Assembly (NCBI GenBank): GCA_001898645.1
Contig: MKUQ01000054.1
Location: forward strand, 1-64,000
Length of the DNA: 64,000 nt
Reading direction: 5' to 3'
Source: Burkholderiales bacterium 70-64
GTDB taxonomy: Bacteria; Pseudomonadota; Gammaproteobacteria; Burkholderiales; Burkholderiaceae_E
Position numbers and translations under genes: made by a program. Below are positions 1 to 10,132 of the stretch, in pieces; position 1 is the first letter of the stretch, and each line of letters opens with the position of its first letter. The notes under the pieces are model-generated. The model saw nothing but the letters and a program-made list of their open reading frames with translations, did not search any database and was not told where the DNA came from.

Positions 1-70
1 AACGCCATGGTCCGCACCAACCAACCCTGGAACAACTCCCTTCACGCGACTTGACTCGGAAGACGGTTAC

Positions 71-2287
71 TCAGAACCTCGCGCTCACCGTGACCGCCAC
101 GGTCCTCGGCGCGCTGGCGTAGTAGGCCGTGGAGCCGTTCAGGCTGAAATCGTTGGCCGAGATCTGCGAGATGTAGCGGCGGTCGAACAGGTTGAGTGCC
201 GCTACCTCGAGATGGATGCCGTGGGCGAAGTCGTAGCCGGCGGCGAGGTCCACCACGGTGTAGCCGGCGACCGGCTGGGCCTGGACGGAATCGCCGTAGC
301 GGCGGCCGACGTAGCGCACGATGGGCGATACGGCGAGGCTGCCGTGGCGATAGGTGGCGCCGCCCTTGAGCACGGTCCGCGGGGCATTGGGGATCTGCTT
401 GCCCTTGGTGGCCAGGGAGGCTCCGCCGCTCAGGGTCGGGGTGTCCTGGTCGTAGGTCTCCGAGGCCAGGGAGCCCGAGCCGAAGATGGACCAGGCGTTG
501 CCGATCTCGTAGCCTGCCTCGAGCTCGATGCCGTATTGCGTGGTCTTGGCCGTTCCCTCGTAATACGACAGCGTTCCGCCGAGGGCGGGGTCGACGACCT
601 GCACCTGCCGGTTCTGGTTCCTGGCCAGGAATATCGTGGGCACCACGGTCAGCCGGTCGTTGCGGTAGCGCATGCTGAGATCGATCTGGTCCGAGAGCTC
701 CGGCTTCACCCGGTCGACCAGCGACTGGAGGGTGATGCCGCGGGCGACGAAGGCGGCCTCGTTGCTGATGTAGTTGCTCGCCTGCGGGCCCCAGTCCGGA
801 CGCCCGAACTTGCGGCCGTAGGAGACGCTGGCGCTCCACGAGGGGCTCAGCTCCTGCAGGATGCCGAGGTTGGGCAGCAGCTCGCGATGGTGCTTGGCGG
901 CCACCACGGCATTGGGGTCGGCGACCGGGTTGAAGCTCCAGATCTGGTCGAGGGAGGCGTCGGGCAGGCCGGCGGTGCGGTAGTACTGCATCCTCGGCGC
1001 CTCGAGATCCATGTAGCGCAGCCCGCCGCTCACCACCGTCTTGCCGAAGGTGCCGGTGAGCTGGGCGTAGGGGCTGTTGACGAGGAAGTTGTCGATCCTG
1101 GACAGGGTGGACCAGCTCGAGAACACCAGGCTGCCGTCGGCGGCCACCGTGAACTTCCTCTGGTCGGTGGGCGGAGGCGGCGGCTTCATGGACTGCATCC
1201 AGTAGCCGACGACGAGGTCGGTGGCGGTTCCGAAGCGGCCCTGGTACTCCAGCACCATGCCGGTGTTGTCGTTCTGCTGGCGCCAGATCTGCACGCCCGC
1301 CGAGGCGCCGGAGCCGTTGGCGGAATACTGCCGGCCGTCGTTGTGCCAGTAATAGGGCTTGAAGACGAGGTGGTGGCCGGCCGCCAGCGTGACGTCGAGG
1401 TTGGCGAGGGCGGCGAAGTCCTCGTACTCGACGCGATTGAACCGGTAGTAGTTGATGTCCGTTGCAGCGACGCCGGTGCGCGAGGTGTTGTAGTCGAAGC
1501 GGTAGTTGCTCCCGAGGTCCTGCGCCTGGGCATAGGTGAGGGCGCGGTTGGAATCGGCCTCGAACCTGTTGTGGACCACGTTCAGGTCCACCTTGACGCG
1601 GTCTCCCAGTTGCGAGCGGATCCCCAGCATGACGTTGTCGCGCGACTCGCCGCCCGAGCCTTTCCACTTGTCGGCCGCCGCGGTGGAGGCCGAGACGAAG
1701 AAGCGGGTTCCGCTCTCGCCCAGCGCACCGGAGTCGAGCCGCATGAACGTGCGGCGGAAGTCGAAGGAGCCGAACGCCTGCTTGCCGAGCAGCCCGAATC
1801 GGTCCCCGGGGCCGAGCAGGCGCTGATCAACGGCCCCCGAGGCGTTGGAGATGGCCAGGCCCTGGCCGGCCTGCAGCCCGCCCCGATAGAGATCGACCTG
1901 GGCGACGTTCTCCAGGTCGAAGAGATCGGTGCCGCCGACGATGCCCGTCAAGGGCAGGCCTTCGACGTTGCGGGCGAAATGGAAGTCGCCCTTGCCGCGG
2001 ACGTTGATGTTGCGGGTGGGGCTCAGGCCGTAGGGGTCCGGGCTCTCCACGACCACCGAAGGCATCAGGTTGAGCGGGGCGTACTGGCTGGTCTGGCCGG
2101 GGCCGCCCAGCAGGTCGAGGCCGGAGCGGGTGACGCTGCTCCTGGGCGTCGGCTGCGGGTCGGACACCATCACCCTGGGCTCGCCCGAATCTCCGGAAAC
2201 GACCACCTCCTGCAGCGTGGGATCGGCGGCGAAGGCCGGGGCGGCGGCGAACAGGGCCGCCACGGCGGCCGACATCAGAGTACGCAT
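71..2287 (-). CDS. TonB-dependent outer membrane receptor
   Basis: Signal peptide MRTLMSAAVAALFAAAPAFA, plug-like NINVRGKGDFHFARNVEGLPLTG, C-terminal beta-barrel ending in aromatic F (VTVSARF). The ORF-track start at 3541 is an artefact; the ATG is at 2287. Confidence 0.9.
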   Translation of the reverse strand: MRTLMSAAVAALFAAAPAFAADPTLQEVVVSGDSGEPRVMVSDPQPTPRSSVTRSGLDLLGGPGQTSQYAPLNLMPSVVVESPDPYGLSPTRNINVRGKGDFHFARNVEGLPLTGIVGGTDLFDLENVAQVDLYRGGLQAGQGLAISNASGAVDQRLLGPGDRFGLLGKQAFGSFDFRRTFMRLDSGALGESGTRFFVSASTAAADKWKGSGGESRDNVMLGIRSQLGDRVKVDLNVVHNRFEADSNRALTYAQAQDLGSNYRFDYNTSRTGVAATDINYYRFNRVEYEDFAALANLDVTLAAGHHLVFKPYYWHNDGRQYSANGSGASAGVQIWRQQNDNTGMVLEYQGRFGTATDLVVGYWMQSMKPPPPPTDQRKFTVAADGSLVFSSWSTLSRIDNFLVNSPYAQLTGTFGKTVVSGGLRYMDLEAPRMQYYRTAGLPDASLDQIWSFNPVADPNAVVAAKHHRELLPNLGILQELSPSWSASVSYGRKFGRPDWGPQASNYISNEAAFVARGITLQSLVDRVKPELSDQIDLSMRYRNDRLTVVPTIFLARNQNRQVQVVDPALGGTLSYYEGTAKTTQYGIELEAGYEIGNAWSIFGSGSLASETYDQDTPTLSGGASLATKGKQIPNAPRTVLKGGATYRHGSLAVSPIVRYVGRRYGDSVQAQPVAGYTVVDLAAGYDFAHGIHLEVAALNLFDRRYISQISANDFSLNGSTAYYASAPRTVAVTVSARF

Positions 2288-3390
2288 CAACAGGTCCTCG
2301 GGGTTGAACGGGGTGGCGCGAACACGGCGGTCAGGCCGAGCTCGCCGAGATAGCGGGAGATCCGCGGCATGTTGTCGTGCACCACGGTGCGCTCGCCGAC
2401 CGGGATGGCGCGGGCCTCGCCGCCGGCCTTGCCGCGCGGATCCTTCATCGAGGCGGAGGCGCCGAGCACCTGGTTGCCGCCGCCGGCGAGCCACCAGAGA
2501 GCGAGGTCGTCCGGGTCGTTGCCGGCGGCCAACCCGAGGTCGAGGGTGGGGCAGAGCAGGCGGGCAACGGCGGTCAGTCGGACCAGCGGCCACGGCGAGC
2601 AGCGCACCCCGCCGGCCGCAGCGCCGGGGAACGGCATGTAGCGCGACAGCCGCAGGTGGCCGAGCATGGAGAAGCGGCGCAGGAAGAGCAGATGCTCGAT
2701 GCGGTTCTCGTCGGTCTCGCCCAGGCCGACCAGCATCATCGAGCGGATGGGCATGCGCTCTTCTTCGCAGAACTCCAGCAGGCGTATGCGCGCGGAGAGA
2801 CTGTCCGAGGGCTTGAAGCGCGCGAACAGCTCCGCATCGAGCACTTCCAGCGAGCTGGTGACGGCGGACACGCCGAGATCCTTGAGGGCGCGTACGCCGC
2901 TGCGGGTCAGCGAGGGCCCGACGTTGACCTCGATCTCGACGTCCACCGCCTCGCGGATCGCCGTCACCAGCTCGATCATGCGGCGGTCGTAGCCGTCGGC
3001 CGGTTCGCCATCCACCGGCAGCCGCGTGCCGCCGGAAAGGTGCAGGTGGCGTATACCGAGGCCGGCGATGGCGCGCGCGGCGGCGACGATGTTCTCGGCG
3101 CTCGCCGCCTTGCGGGAGAAGAAGGTGCAGTAGGTGCACAGCTCCTCGAGCTCGCACGCCGTGACCGCCGATATGCCGGCCGACCACCAGGGGTTGCGGC
3201 CCAAGTGCCGGTCGCGCAGGCGCGCGGCGATGTCGAAGAGCCCGCTGGCGAAGGCGGGATCGGCCGATCGGCGGTAGAGATGGAGCAGGTCCGCCTTGCT
3301 GCAATCGCCGGGCAACCCGCCTTCGGCGGGGAGCATCGCTCGTGCCGCCACGGCGGATTCGAGGCTGTCGATGAGGGTGCTGGCGATCAT
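2287..3390 (-). CDS. BioB-like radical SAM protein with CX5CX2C cluster motif
   Basis: CELEELCTYCTF cluster motif (checked in DNA), HLSGGTR, GLGET-x-E-N-R motif typical of BioB-like radical SAM enzymes; adjoins the TonB receptor on the same strand. Confidence 0.85.
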   Translation of the reverse strand: MIASTLIDSLESAVAARAMLPAEGGLPGDCSKADLLHLYRRSADPAFASGLFDIAARLRDRHLGRNPWWSAGISAVTACELEELCTYCTFFSRKAASAENIVAAARAIAGLGIRHLHLSGGTRLPVDGEPADGYDRRMIELVTAIREAVDVEIEVNVGPSLTRSGVRALKDLGVSAVTSSLEVLDAELFARFKPSDSLSARIRLLEFCEEERMPIRSMMLVGLGETDENRIEHLLFLRRFSMLGHLRLSRYMPFPGAAAGGVRCSPWPLVRLTAVARLLCPTLDLGLAAGNDPDDLALWWLAGGGNQVLGASASMKDPRGKAGGEARAIPVGERTVVHDNMPRISRYLGELGLTAVFAPPRSTPRTC

Positions 3391-3395
3391 TGGGA

Positions 3396-3421
3396 TCGAT
3401 ATATATGGTCGTATATATCGA
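3396..3421. promoter_or_regulatory. AT-rich inverted repeat (candidate operator) TCGATATATA-tggtcg-TATATATCGA
   Basis: Perfect 10-bp arms with 6-bp spacer, 5 bp upstream of the radical SAM ATG. Related TCGAAATATACGACC at 3514..3528. Confidence 0.6.
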
Positions 3422-3618
3422 CAGGCAAAAAAAGAGCCGGGCGAGCAGGCGGTTCCGGGTGGATGAACGGCGGATTCGTTCGATGCCGCAATCCGCCACC
3501 GGCGTCATATTACTCGAAATATACGACCGTGCATAACGCATCCGATTCGCGCATCTGGTGCGAACGACCGCGGCCCGGACCGCGCAGCAGCTCTCTTCAT
3601 GCGCTCGATCACGCCCGC

Positions 3619-4434
3619 TCAGCTTTGCCCGAACTCATCGCCCAGCTCGACGCTGCGCCGCTGCGCGGCCGCCAGCGCGTCGGCCACCAGCCGGCGCAGC
3701 TCGCCGGCCTCCATGACGGCCAGCGCCGCGGCGGTGGTGCCGCCCTTGGAGGTGACGCGCTCGCGCAGGGTGGCAGGCGGCTCGCCGGACTGCAGCGCGA
3801 GCTGCGCGGCCCCGGCGACGGTGTGCAGGGCCAGTGCGCGCGCCTGTGCGGCATCGAGCCCGAGGGCCAGCGCGCCCTGCTCGAGCGCTTCGATGAACAG
3901 GAACACGTAGGCCGGGCCGCTGCCGCTGACGGCGGTCACGGCGTCGAGCATGGATTCGTCGTCGACCCATACCGTGGGCCCGACGGCGCCGAGCACCTGC
4001 TCGGCCATGGCGCGGTCGGCCCTGCCGGCCCCCGGCAGGGCGGCCAGGCCGGTGATGCCTTTGCCGACGAGCGCCGGGGTGTTGGGCATGGCGCGCACGA
4101 CACGCTGGTGGCCGCCGAGCCAGCGGGAGAGATCGCGCGCGCGGATGCCGGCCGCGATGCTCACCACCAGGACCTCGCCGGACAGCGGCGGCAGCGCGGC
4201 GATGGCCTCGCGCATGTGCTGCGGCTTGACCGCGAGCAGGACCAGATCCACGCCGTCGAGGGCGGCCCGGTCGGCGCGCTCGAAGGCGGCGATGCCGAAG
4301 CGCTGCTGCAGCGCCTCGCGCTGGGGCGCCGACGGCTCGACCACCCGCATCGCCTCGGCCGGCATGCCTTGGGCGAGCAGCCCCCCGAGCAGCGCGGTGG
4401 CCATGTTGCCGCCGCCGATGAATCCGATCCGCAT
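3619..4434 (-). CDS. proC: pyrroline-5-carboxylate reductase
   Basis: MRIGFIGGGNMATALLGGLL N-terminus, VSGSGPAYVFLFIEAL, VTSKGGTTAAAL motifs. Confidence 0.95.
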   Translation of the reverse strand: MRIGFIGGGNMATALLGGLLAQGMPAEAMRVVEPSAPQREALQQRFGIAAFERADRAALDGVDLVLLAVKPQHMREAIAALPPLSGEVLVVSIAAGIRARDLSRWLGGHQRVVRAMPNTPALVGKGITGLAALPGAGRADRAMAEQVLGAVGPTVWVDDESMLDAVTAVSGSGPAYVFLFIEALEQGALALGLDAAQARALALHTVAGAAQLALQSGEPPATLRERVTSKGGTTAAALAVMEAGELRRLVADALAAAQRRSVELGDEFGQS

Positions 4435-4495
4435 GGCTGGGAACTCCTGGGCTCCGGTGGGAAAACTCCAATGTAGCGCTTCGCGATGCAGCGCT

Positions 4496-6091
4496 TCACC
4501 GCGCCGTCGGTTCGCCGCGGGCGCGCCGCATGAAATGCGACGCGCGCACGCCCAGGGCCAGCAGCACCAGCAGGTACAGCAGGGCGCCGCCCGCCACCAG
4601 GCCCAGCACCAGGCCGATGCGCGCGAAGGGTGCGGCCTGCATCGCCGTCCAGTCGAAGCGCGGCACGATGGCCACGAGCGCGACGCCCATCGCCGTCGAG
4701 GCGGCGATGGTCTGCGCGAGGAACTTCGTCCAGCCCGGCGAGGGCTGCCAGGCGCCGCGCCGGCGCAGGCCGGCCATCAGCAGGCCGGCGTTGGCGAGGG
4801 CACCGATCGAGATCGAGACCGTCAGGCCGGTGTGCGCGAGCCACGGCACGGTGAGCAGGTTCAGCAGCTGCGTGACGACCAGCACGAAGATGGCGATCTT
4901 CACCGGCGTGCGGATGTCCTGCCGGGCGTAGAAGCCGGGCGCGAGCACCTTGATCGCGATCAGGCCGATCAGGCCGATGGCGTAGCCCGAGACGGCCAGC
5001 CGGGTCATCTCGACGTCGTGCGCACCGAAGCGGCCATAGTGGAACAGCAGCGCGGTGAGCGGCTCGGCCATGGCGGCCAGGCCGACCATGCACGGCAGCG
5101 CCAGCACCACGCACAGGCGCAGGCCCCAGTCGAGCAGGGCGCTGTACTCGTCGTGATCGCCGGCGGCGCGCGCGCGAGACAGGCTGGGCAGCAGCACGGT
5201 GCCCAGCGCCACGCCGAGCAGCGCGGTGGGAAACTCCATCAGGCGATCGGCGTAGGAGAGCCACGAAACGCTGCCCGCGGCCAGGTGCGAGGCGATCTGC
5301 GTATTGATGAGCAGGCTGATCTGCGCCACCGACACCGCCAGCACTGCCGGGCCCATCAGCTCGAGCAGGCGGCGCGTGCGCGGGTCGGCCAGCGCCTGGC
5401 GCAGGTTCAGGCCGATGCGCGGCAGCATGCCGATGCGGGCGAGCGCCGGGATCTGGATGGCGAGCTGCGCGATGCCGCCGAGCACCACGCCGACGGCCAG
5501 CGCGTAGACCGGCGGGTCGAAGCGGCGCGCCAGCCCGAGCGCGGCGCCGATGAAGCTCAGGTTCAGCAGCACCGGCGTGAAGGCAGGGATGGCGAAGTTG
5601 CGCCAGGTGTTGAGGATGCCGGCCGCCAGCGCGACCATCGAGATGAAGAGGATGTAGGGGAACATCCAGCGCGTCATGGTGACCGCTGCCGCGAAGGCCG
5701 CGGGTTCGGCGCGCAGGCCCGAGGCGATCAGCCAGACCAGCGCGGGGGAGGCGAGCACCCCGAGGATGGAGACCGCTACCAGCGACCAGAACAGCACCGT
5801 GGCCACGCGATCGACCAGCGCCCGGGTGGCGGCCAGGGCAGCGTGCGGGTCGCCGCCGTCGCGCTCGGCGTGCGTGCGCGATTCGGCCAGGATGGGCACG
5901 AAGGCCTGCGAGAAGGCCCCCTCGGCGAACAGCCGGCGCAGCAGGTTGGGCAGGCGGAAGGCGACGAAGAACGCGTCGGTGAGCGCGGAAGCGCCGAAGA
6001 TCGAGGCGGTGATGTTCTCGCGGATCAGCCCGGTGATGCGCGAGAGCAGCGTCAGGGCGCTGATGGTGGAGGCGGCCCGCAGCAGGCTCAT
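4496..6091 (-). CDS. murJ: lipid II flippase MurJ
   Basis: [50 protein letters not shown], multi-TM. Confidence 0.95.
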   Translation of the reverse strand: MSLLRAASTISALTLLSRITGLIRENITASIFGASALTDAFFVAFRLPNLLRRLFAEGAFSQAFVPILAESRTHAERDGGDPHAALAATRALVDRVATVLFWSLVAVSILGVLASPALVWLIASGLRAEPAAFAAAVTMTRWMFPYILFISMVALAAGILNTWRNFAIPAFTPVLLNLSFIGAALGLARRFDPPVYALAVGVVLGGIAQLAIQIPALARIGMLPRIGLNLRQALADPRTRRLLELMGPAVLAVSVAQISLLINTQIASHLAAGSVSWLSYADRLMEFPTALLGVALGTVLLPSLSRARAAGDHDEYSALLDWGLRLCVVLALPCMVGLAAMAEPLTALLFHYGRFGAHDVEMTRLAVSGYAIGLIGLIAIKVLAPGFYARQDIRTPVKIAIFVLVVTQLLNLLTVPWLAHTGLTVSISIGALANAGLLMAGLRRRGAWQPSPGWTKFLAQTIAASTAMGVALVAIVPRFDWTAMQAAPFARIGLVLGLVAGGALLYLLVLLALGVRASHFMRRARGEPTAR

Positions 6092-6158
6092 GCGCCCCCG
6101 CCGCGAGGGCGTCGCCGGCCCCGCGCCGGGCGGGCGGCGCAGGAGGCGCGGCCGCGAC

Positions 6159-6188
6159 TTGCGAGGCAGGCAGGAATTCGGTTATTAT
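6159..6188 (+). promoter_or_regulatory. candidate sigma-70 promoter of rpsT
   Basis: TTGCGA - 18 nt - TATTAT upstream of rpsT in an otherwise GC-rich spacer. Confidence 0.45.
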
Positions 6189-6282
6189 TCAAGGCTTTCC
6201 GGAATGTTTCCGGGGCTTGTTTCGTTGCGGCGCGCCCGCGCGAGCAGACAGGCCGCCGGGTCGACAAAAGAGCGATTCTCTC

Positions 6283-6546
6283 ATGGCCAACATTGCTTCC
6301 GCCCGCAAGCGCGCCCGCCAGGCCGTCAAGCGCAACCTGCACAACTCGAGCCTGCGTTCGCGCCTGCGCACCGCGATCAAGTCGGTGCGCAAGGCCATCC
6401 TGGCCGGCGACAAGGCGGCGGCTGCACGCACGCTGCAGTCGGCGCAGGGCGTGATCGACCGCATCGCCGACAAGAAGATCGTCCACAAGAACGCCGCGTC
6501 GCGCTACAAGAGCCGCCTGTCGGCCGCCATCAAGTCGATGAGCTGA
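6283..6546 (+). CDS. rpsT: 30S ribosomal protein S20
   Basis: [33 protein letters not shown]...[18 protein letters not shown]. Confidence 0.97.
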   Translation: MANIASARKRARQAVKRNLHNSSLRSRLRTAIKSVRKAILAGDKAAAARTLQSAQGVIDRIADKKIVHKNAASRYKSRLSAAIKSMS

Positions 6547-7315
6547 GCGGCGAGGCGGGCAGGGGCGAGCGCATCGAGCGCTCGCCGAACAGCGCGCTGC
6601 CTATCCTCACGATGGTGGCGCCTTCGGCCACCGCGGCCTCCAGGTCGGCCGACATTCCCATCGAAAGCGTATCGAAGCAGCGGGCGGCCTCGCCGTCCAG
6701 CGCGGCCTTCACGCGCGCGTGCAGCTCGCGCAGCGCGGCGAAGCGCGCGCGCTGAAGATTCACGTCGTCGGTCGGCTCGGGGATCGCCATCAGCCCGCGC
6801 AGGCGCAGGCGGGGCAGCGCGGCCACGGCCAGGGCCAGGGCGAGCGTCTCGCCGGGCGCCGCACCGCTCTTGCTGGCCTCGCCCGACACGTTGACCTGCA
6901 GGCACACGTCCAGCGTGCCGAGCCCCTCCGGGCGCTGCTCGGAGAGCCGGTGCGCGATCTTCTCGCGTTCCACCGAGTGCACCCAGTCGAAGTGCGCGGC
7001 GATCGGGCGCGTCTTGTTGGACTGGATCGGGCCGATGAAGTGCCAGGCGAGCGGTCCGCCCGGCGCCGCGGCCGACCACTCGTCGCGGCAGGCGGCGATC
7101 TTGTCGAGTGCTTCTTGCAGGTAGTTTTCGCCGAACGCACGCTGGCCCAACGCGGCGAGCTCGAGCACCTGCGAGGCGGGCTGGGCCTTGCTGACCGCCA
7201 GCAGCCGGACCGAATCGGGCGCACGGCCGGCCGATTCGCAGGCCTGCCGGAGGCGGCCGAGCACCTGTTCGTAGCGTTGGCGCAACGCGGGATTGCCGTT
7301 CATCGCGTGATTCAC
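6530..7315 (-). CDS. YggS/PLPBP family pyridoxal phosphate homeostasis protein
   Basis: [51 protein letters not shown] motifs; tail overlaps rpsT convergently. Confidence 0.93.
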   Translation of the reverse strand: MNHAMNGNPALRQRYEQVLGRLRQACESAGRAPDSVRLLAVSKAQPASQVLELAALGQRAFGENYLQEALDKIAACRDEWSAAAPGGPLAWHFIGPIQSNKTRPIAAHFDWVHSVEREKIAHRLSEQRPEGLGTLDVCLQVNVSGEASKSGAAPGETLALALAVAALPRLRLRGLMAIPEPTDDVNLQRARFAALRELHARVKAALDGEAARCFDTLSMGMSADLEAAVAEGATIVRIGSALFGERSMRSPLPASPLSSST

Positions 7316-7419
7316 CGTTGCGCCCTGCCGGGACTGTCCGGGCGGTCGCGGGTTTCGAAGATAACAGGAATGCCGGAGATTCCGCAGCCCGCGGGGCCGG
7401 CCCTGAACGAGGATGCGTG

Positions 7420-8463
7420 ATGGATATCGCTGAACTGCTGGCCTTCGCGGTGAAGAACAAGGCTTCCGACCTGCACCTGTCGGCCGGCCTGCCGCCGATG
7501 ATCCGCGTGCACGGCGACGTGCGCCGGATCAACCTGCCGCCGATGGAGCACAAGGACGTGCACGGCATGATCTACGACATCATGAACGACACGCAGCGCA
7601 AGGAGTACGAGGAGCACCTGGAGTGCGACTTCTCCTTCGCCATCCCGGGGCTGGCGCGCTTCCGGGTCAACGCCTTCCTGCAGCAGCGCGGCGCGGGCGC
7701 GGTGATGCGCACGATCCCCTCGAAGATCCTCACGCTCGAGGAGCTGAACGCGCCCAAGATCTTCTCCGAGATCGCGATGACCCCGCGCGGGCTGGTGCTG
7801 GTGACCGGCCCGACCGGCTCGGGCAAGTCGACCACGCTCGCGGCGATGGTGAACCACGTCAACGAGAACCTGTACGGACACATCCTCACCGTCGAGGACC
7901 CGATCGAATTCGTGCACGAGTCCAAGCGCTGCCTGATCAACCAGCGCGAGGTCGGCCCGATGACGCTGTCGTTCAACAACGCCCTGCGCTCGGCCCTGCG
8001 CGAGGACCCCGACGTCATCCTGGTGGGGGAGCTGCGCGACCTCGAGACGATCCGCCTGGCGCTGACCGCAGCCGAGACCGGCCACCTGGTGTTCGGCACG
8101 CTGCATACCTCGTCGGCCGCCAAGACGATCGACCGGGTCATCGACGTGTTTCCCGCCGCCGAGAAGGACATGGTGCGCGCGATGCTGTCGGAATCGCTGC
8201 GCGCGGTGATCTCGCAGTCGCTGCTCAAGACCAAGGACGGCAACGGGCGGGTCGCGGCGCACGAGATCATGATCGGCACGCCGGCGATCCGCAACCTGAT
8301 CCGCGAGGCCAAGGTGGCCCAGATGAACTCGGCGATCCAGACCGGCGGGTCGATCGGCATGCAGACGCTCGACCAGTGCCTGACCGACATGGTGCGCAAG
8401 AACGTCATCTCGGTCTCCGAAGCCCGCGCCGTCGCCGCGGTGAAAGAAAATTTCCCGGGTTGA
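7420..8463 (+). CDS. pilT: type IV pilus retraction ATPase PilT
   Basis: MDIAELLAFAVKNKASDLHLSAGLPP, Walker A GPTGSGKSTTLAAM, LVGELRDLETI. Confidence 0.95.
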   Translation: MDIAELLAFAVKNKASDLHLSAGLPPMIRVHGDVRRINLPPMEHKDVHGMIYDIMNDTQRKEYEEHLECDFSFAIPGLARFRVNAFLQQRGAGAVMRTIPSKILTLEELNAPKIFSEIAMTPRGLVLVTGPTGSGKSTTLAAMVNHVNENLYGHILTVEDPIEFVHESKRCLINQREVGPMTLSFNNALRSALREDPDVILVGELRDLETIRLALTAAETGHLVFGTLHTSSAAKTIDRVIDVFPAAEKDMVRAMLSESLRAVISQSLLKTKDGNGRVAAHEIMIGTPAIRNLIREAKVAQMNSAIQTGGSIGMQTLDQCLTDMVRKNVISVSEARAVAAVKENFPG

Positions 8464-8538
8464 CATGAAATGTCAACCCGGGAAATTTCGGCGCAGGCTA
8501 ACGTCCGCGAATGCGGACGTTAAGGCGGCGAAGCCGCC
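8448..8538. repeat. triple hairpin between pilT and pilU
   Basis: 19-bp perfect arms AAATTTCCCGGGTTGACAT/gaa/ATGTCAACCCGGGAAATTT (8448..8488) covering the pilT stop; TAACGTCCGC/gaat/GCGGACGTTA (8499..8522); GGCGGC/gaa/GCCGCC (8524..8538). Confidence 0.85.
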
Positions 8539-8596
8539 GTGCCGAAGCCAAAACTTTTCGGGTTGACGAACAGCCCCACCCACATCGAGCCCCACC

Positions 8597-9730
8597 ATGG
8601 AACGCGAACAAGCCTCCAAGTTCCTGCATGACCTGCTCAAGCTGATGCTGGCGAAGAACGGCTCGGACCTGTTCCTGACCGCCGAGTTCCCGCCCGCCTT
8701 CAAGGTCGACGGGAAGGTGCTGCCGGTCTCGAACGCGCCGCTCACGGGTCAGCATACGGTCGAGCTCGCGCGCGCGCTGATGAACGACAAGCAGGCCGCC
8801 GAGTTCGAGGCCCACAAGGAGGTGAACTTCGCCATCAGCCCCGGCGGGATCGGCCGCTTCCGCGTCAATGCGTTCATGCAGCAGAACCGGGTCGGCATCG
8901 TGCTGCGCACGATCAACACCGAGATCCCGACCTTCGAGCAGCTCCAGCTGCCCTCGGTGCTCAAGGACCTCGCGCTGACCAAGCGCGGCATGATCATCAT
9001 GGTGGGCGCCACCGGCTCGGGCAAGTCGAACACCCTGGCCGCGGTGGTCGGGCACCGCAACGAGATGAGCTATGGCCACATCGTGACCATCGAGGACCCG
9101 GTGGAGTTCGTGCATCCGCACCGCAACTGCATCGTCACCCATCGCGAGGTGGGCGTCGACACGGAGAGCTGGGAGGTGGCCCTGAAGAACACGCTGCGCC
9201 AGGCGCCCGACGTGATCATGATCGGCGAGATCCGCGACCGCGAGACGATGGAGCACGCGGTGGCCTTCGCGGAAACGGGTCACCTGTGCCTGGCCACCCT
9301 GCACTCGAACAGCGCCAACCAGGCGCTGGACCGGATCATCAACTTCTTCCCCGAGGAGCGGCGCGCCCAGCTGCTGATGGACCTGTCGCTGAACCTGAAG
9401 GCGATCGTGTCGCAGCGGCTGATCCCGATCGCCACCGGCAAGGGCCGGGTGCCGGCGGTCGAGATCCTGCTGAACTCCCCGCTGATCGCCGACCTGATCT
9501 TCAAGGGCGAAGTCGGGGCGATCAAGGAGGTCATGAAGAAGAGCCGGGAGCTGGGCATGCAGACCTTCGACCAGGCCCTGTTCGACCTGTTCGAGGCCGG
9601 GCGCATCACCTACGAGGACGCGCTGCGCAATGCGGATTCGGTCAACGACCTGCGGCTGAACATCAAGCTGAACAGCAAGCGCTCGGAACGCGACCTCAGC
9701 CGCGGCATCGAGCACCTGGACATCGTGTGA
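8597..9730 (+). CDS. pilU: PilT/PilU-family twitching ATPase
   Basis: MEREQASKFLHDLLKLMLAKNGSDLFLTAEFPPAFK, GATGSGKSNTLAAV, MIGEIRDRETMEHA. Confidence 0.93.
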   Translation: MEREQASKFLHDLLKLMLAKNGSDLFLTAEFPPAFKVDGKVLPVSNAPLTGQHTVELARALMNDKQAAEFEAHKEVNFAISPGGIGRFRVNAFMQQNRVGIVLRTINTEIPTFEQLQLPSVLKDLALTKRGMIIMVGATGSGKSNTLAAVVGHRNEMSYGHIVTIEDPVEFVHPHRNCIVTHREVGVDTESWEVALKNTLRQAPDVIMIGEIRDRETMEHAVAFAETGHLCLATLHSNSANQALDRIINFFPEERRAQLLMDLSLNLKAIVSQRLIPIATGKGRVPAVEILLNSPLIADLIFKGEVGAIKEVMKKSRELGMQTFDQALFDLFEAGRITYEDALRNADSVNDLRLNIKLNSKRSERDLSRGIEHLDIV

Positions 9731-9758
9731 CGAAAGGATCCCGTTCGGAGTCCTGGCT

Positions 9759-9980
9759 TCAGTCCTTGTGCCGGTAGCGGATGCGGCCCTTGGTGAGGTC
9801 ATAGGGCGACAGCTCCATCGTGACCCGGTCGCCGGGCAGCACGCGGATGCGGTTCTTCTTCATCTTGCCGGCCGCATAGGCGGAGATCTCGACCCCGTTG
9901 CTCAGCGTGACGCGATAGCGCGTATCGGGGAGCACCTCGGCGACGACGCCTTCCATTTCGATCAGCTCTTCCTTGGACAT
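9759..9980 (-). CDS. infA: translation initiation factor IF-1
   Basis: [73 protein letters not shown]. Confidence 0.95.
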   Translation of the reverse strand: MSKEELIEMEGVVAEVLPDTRYRVTLSNGVEISAYAAGKMKKNRIRVLPGDRVTMELSPYDLTKGRIRYRHKD

Positions 9981-10132
9981 GTCGGTTCCCGCGATGTGGC
10001 GAACCCTCCATGATACGCCGCCGGCCCTTGCAGCCCTGAGAATGTGAGCGGTGCGGCGGCCGCGCCGGCGGCACGGCGCAACTGCCGGCGCGCGGGTTTG
10101 CTTCGCCTGGGCCGATCGTCTATAACGCCGCA

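Noticed and set aside
71-3541. 1156-aa ORF as one protein
   Set aside because: The N-terminal 400 residues are an out-of-frame reading of the radical SAM gene; a clear signal peptide begins at 2287.
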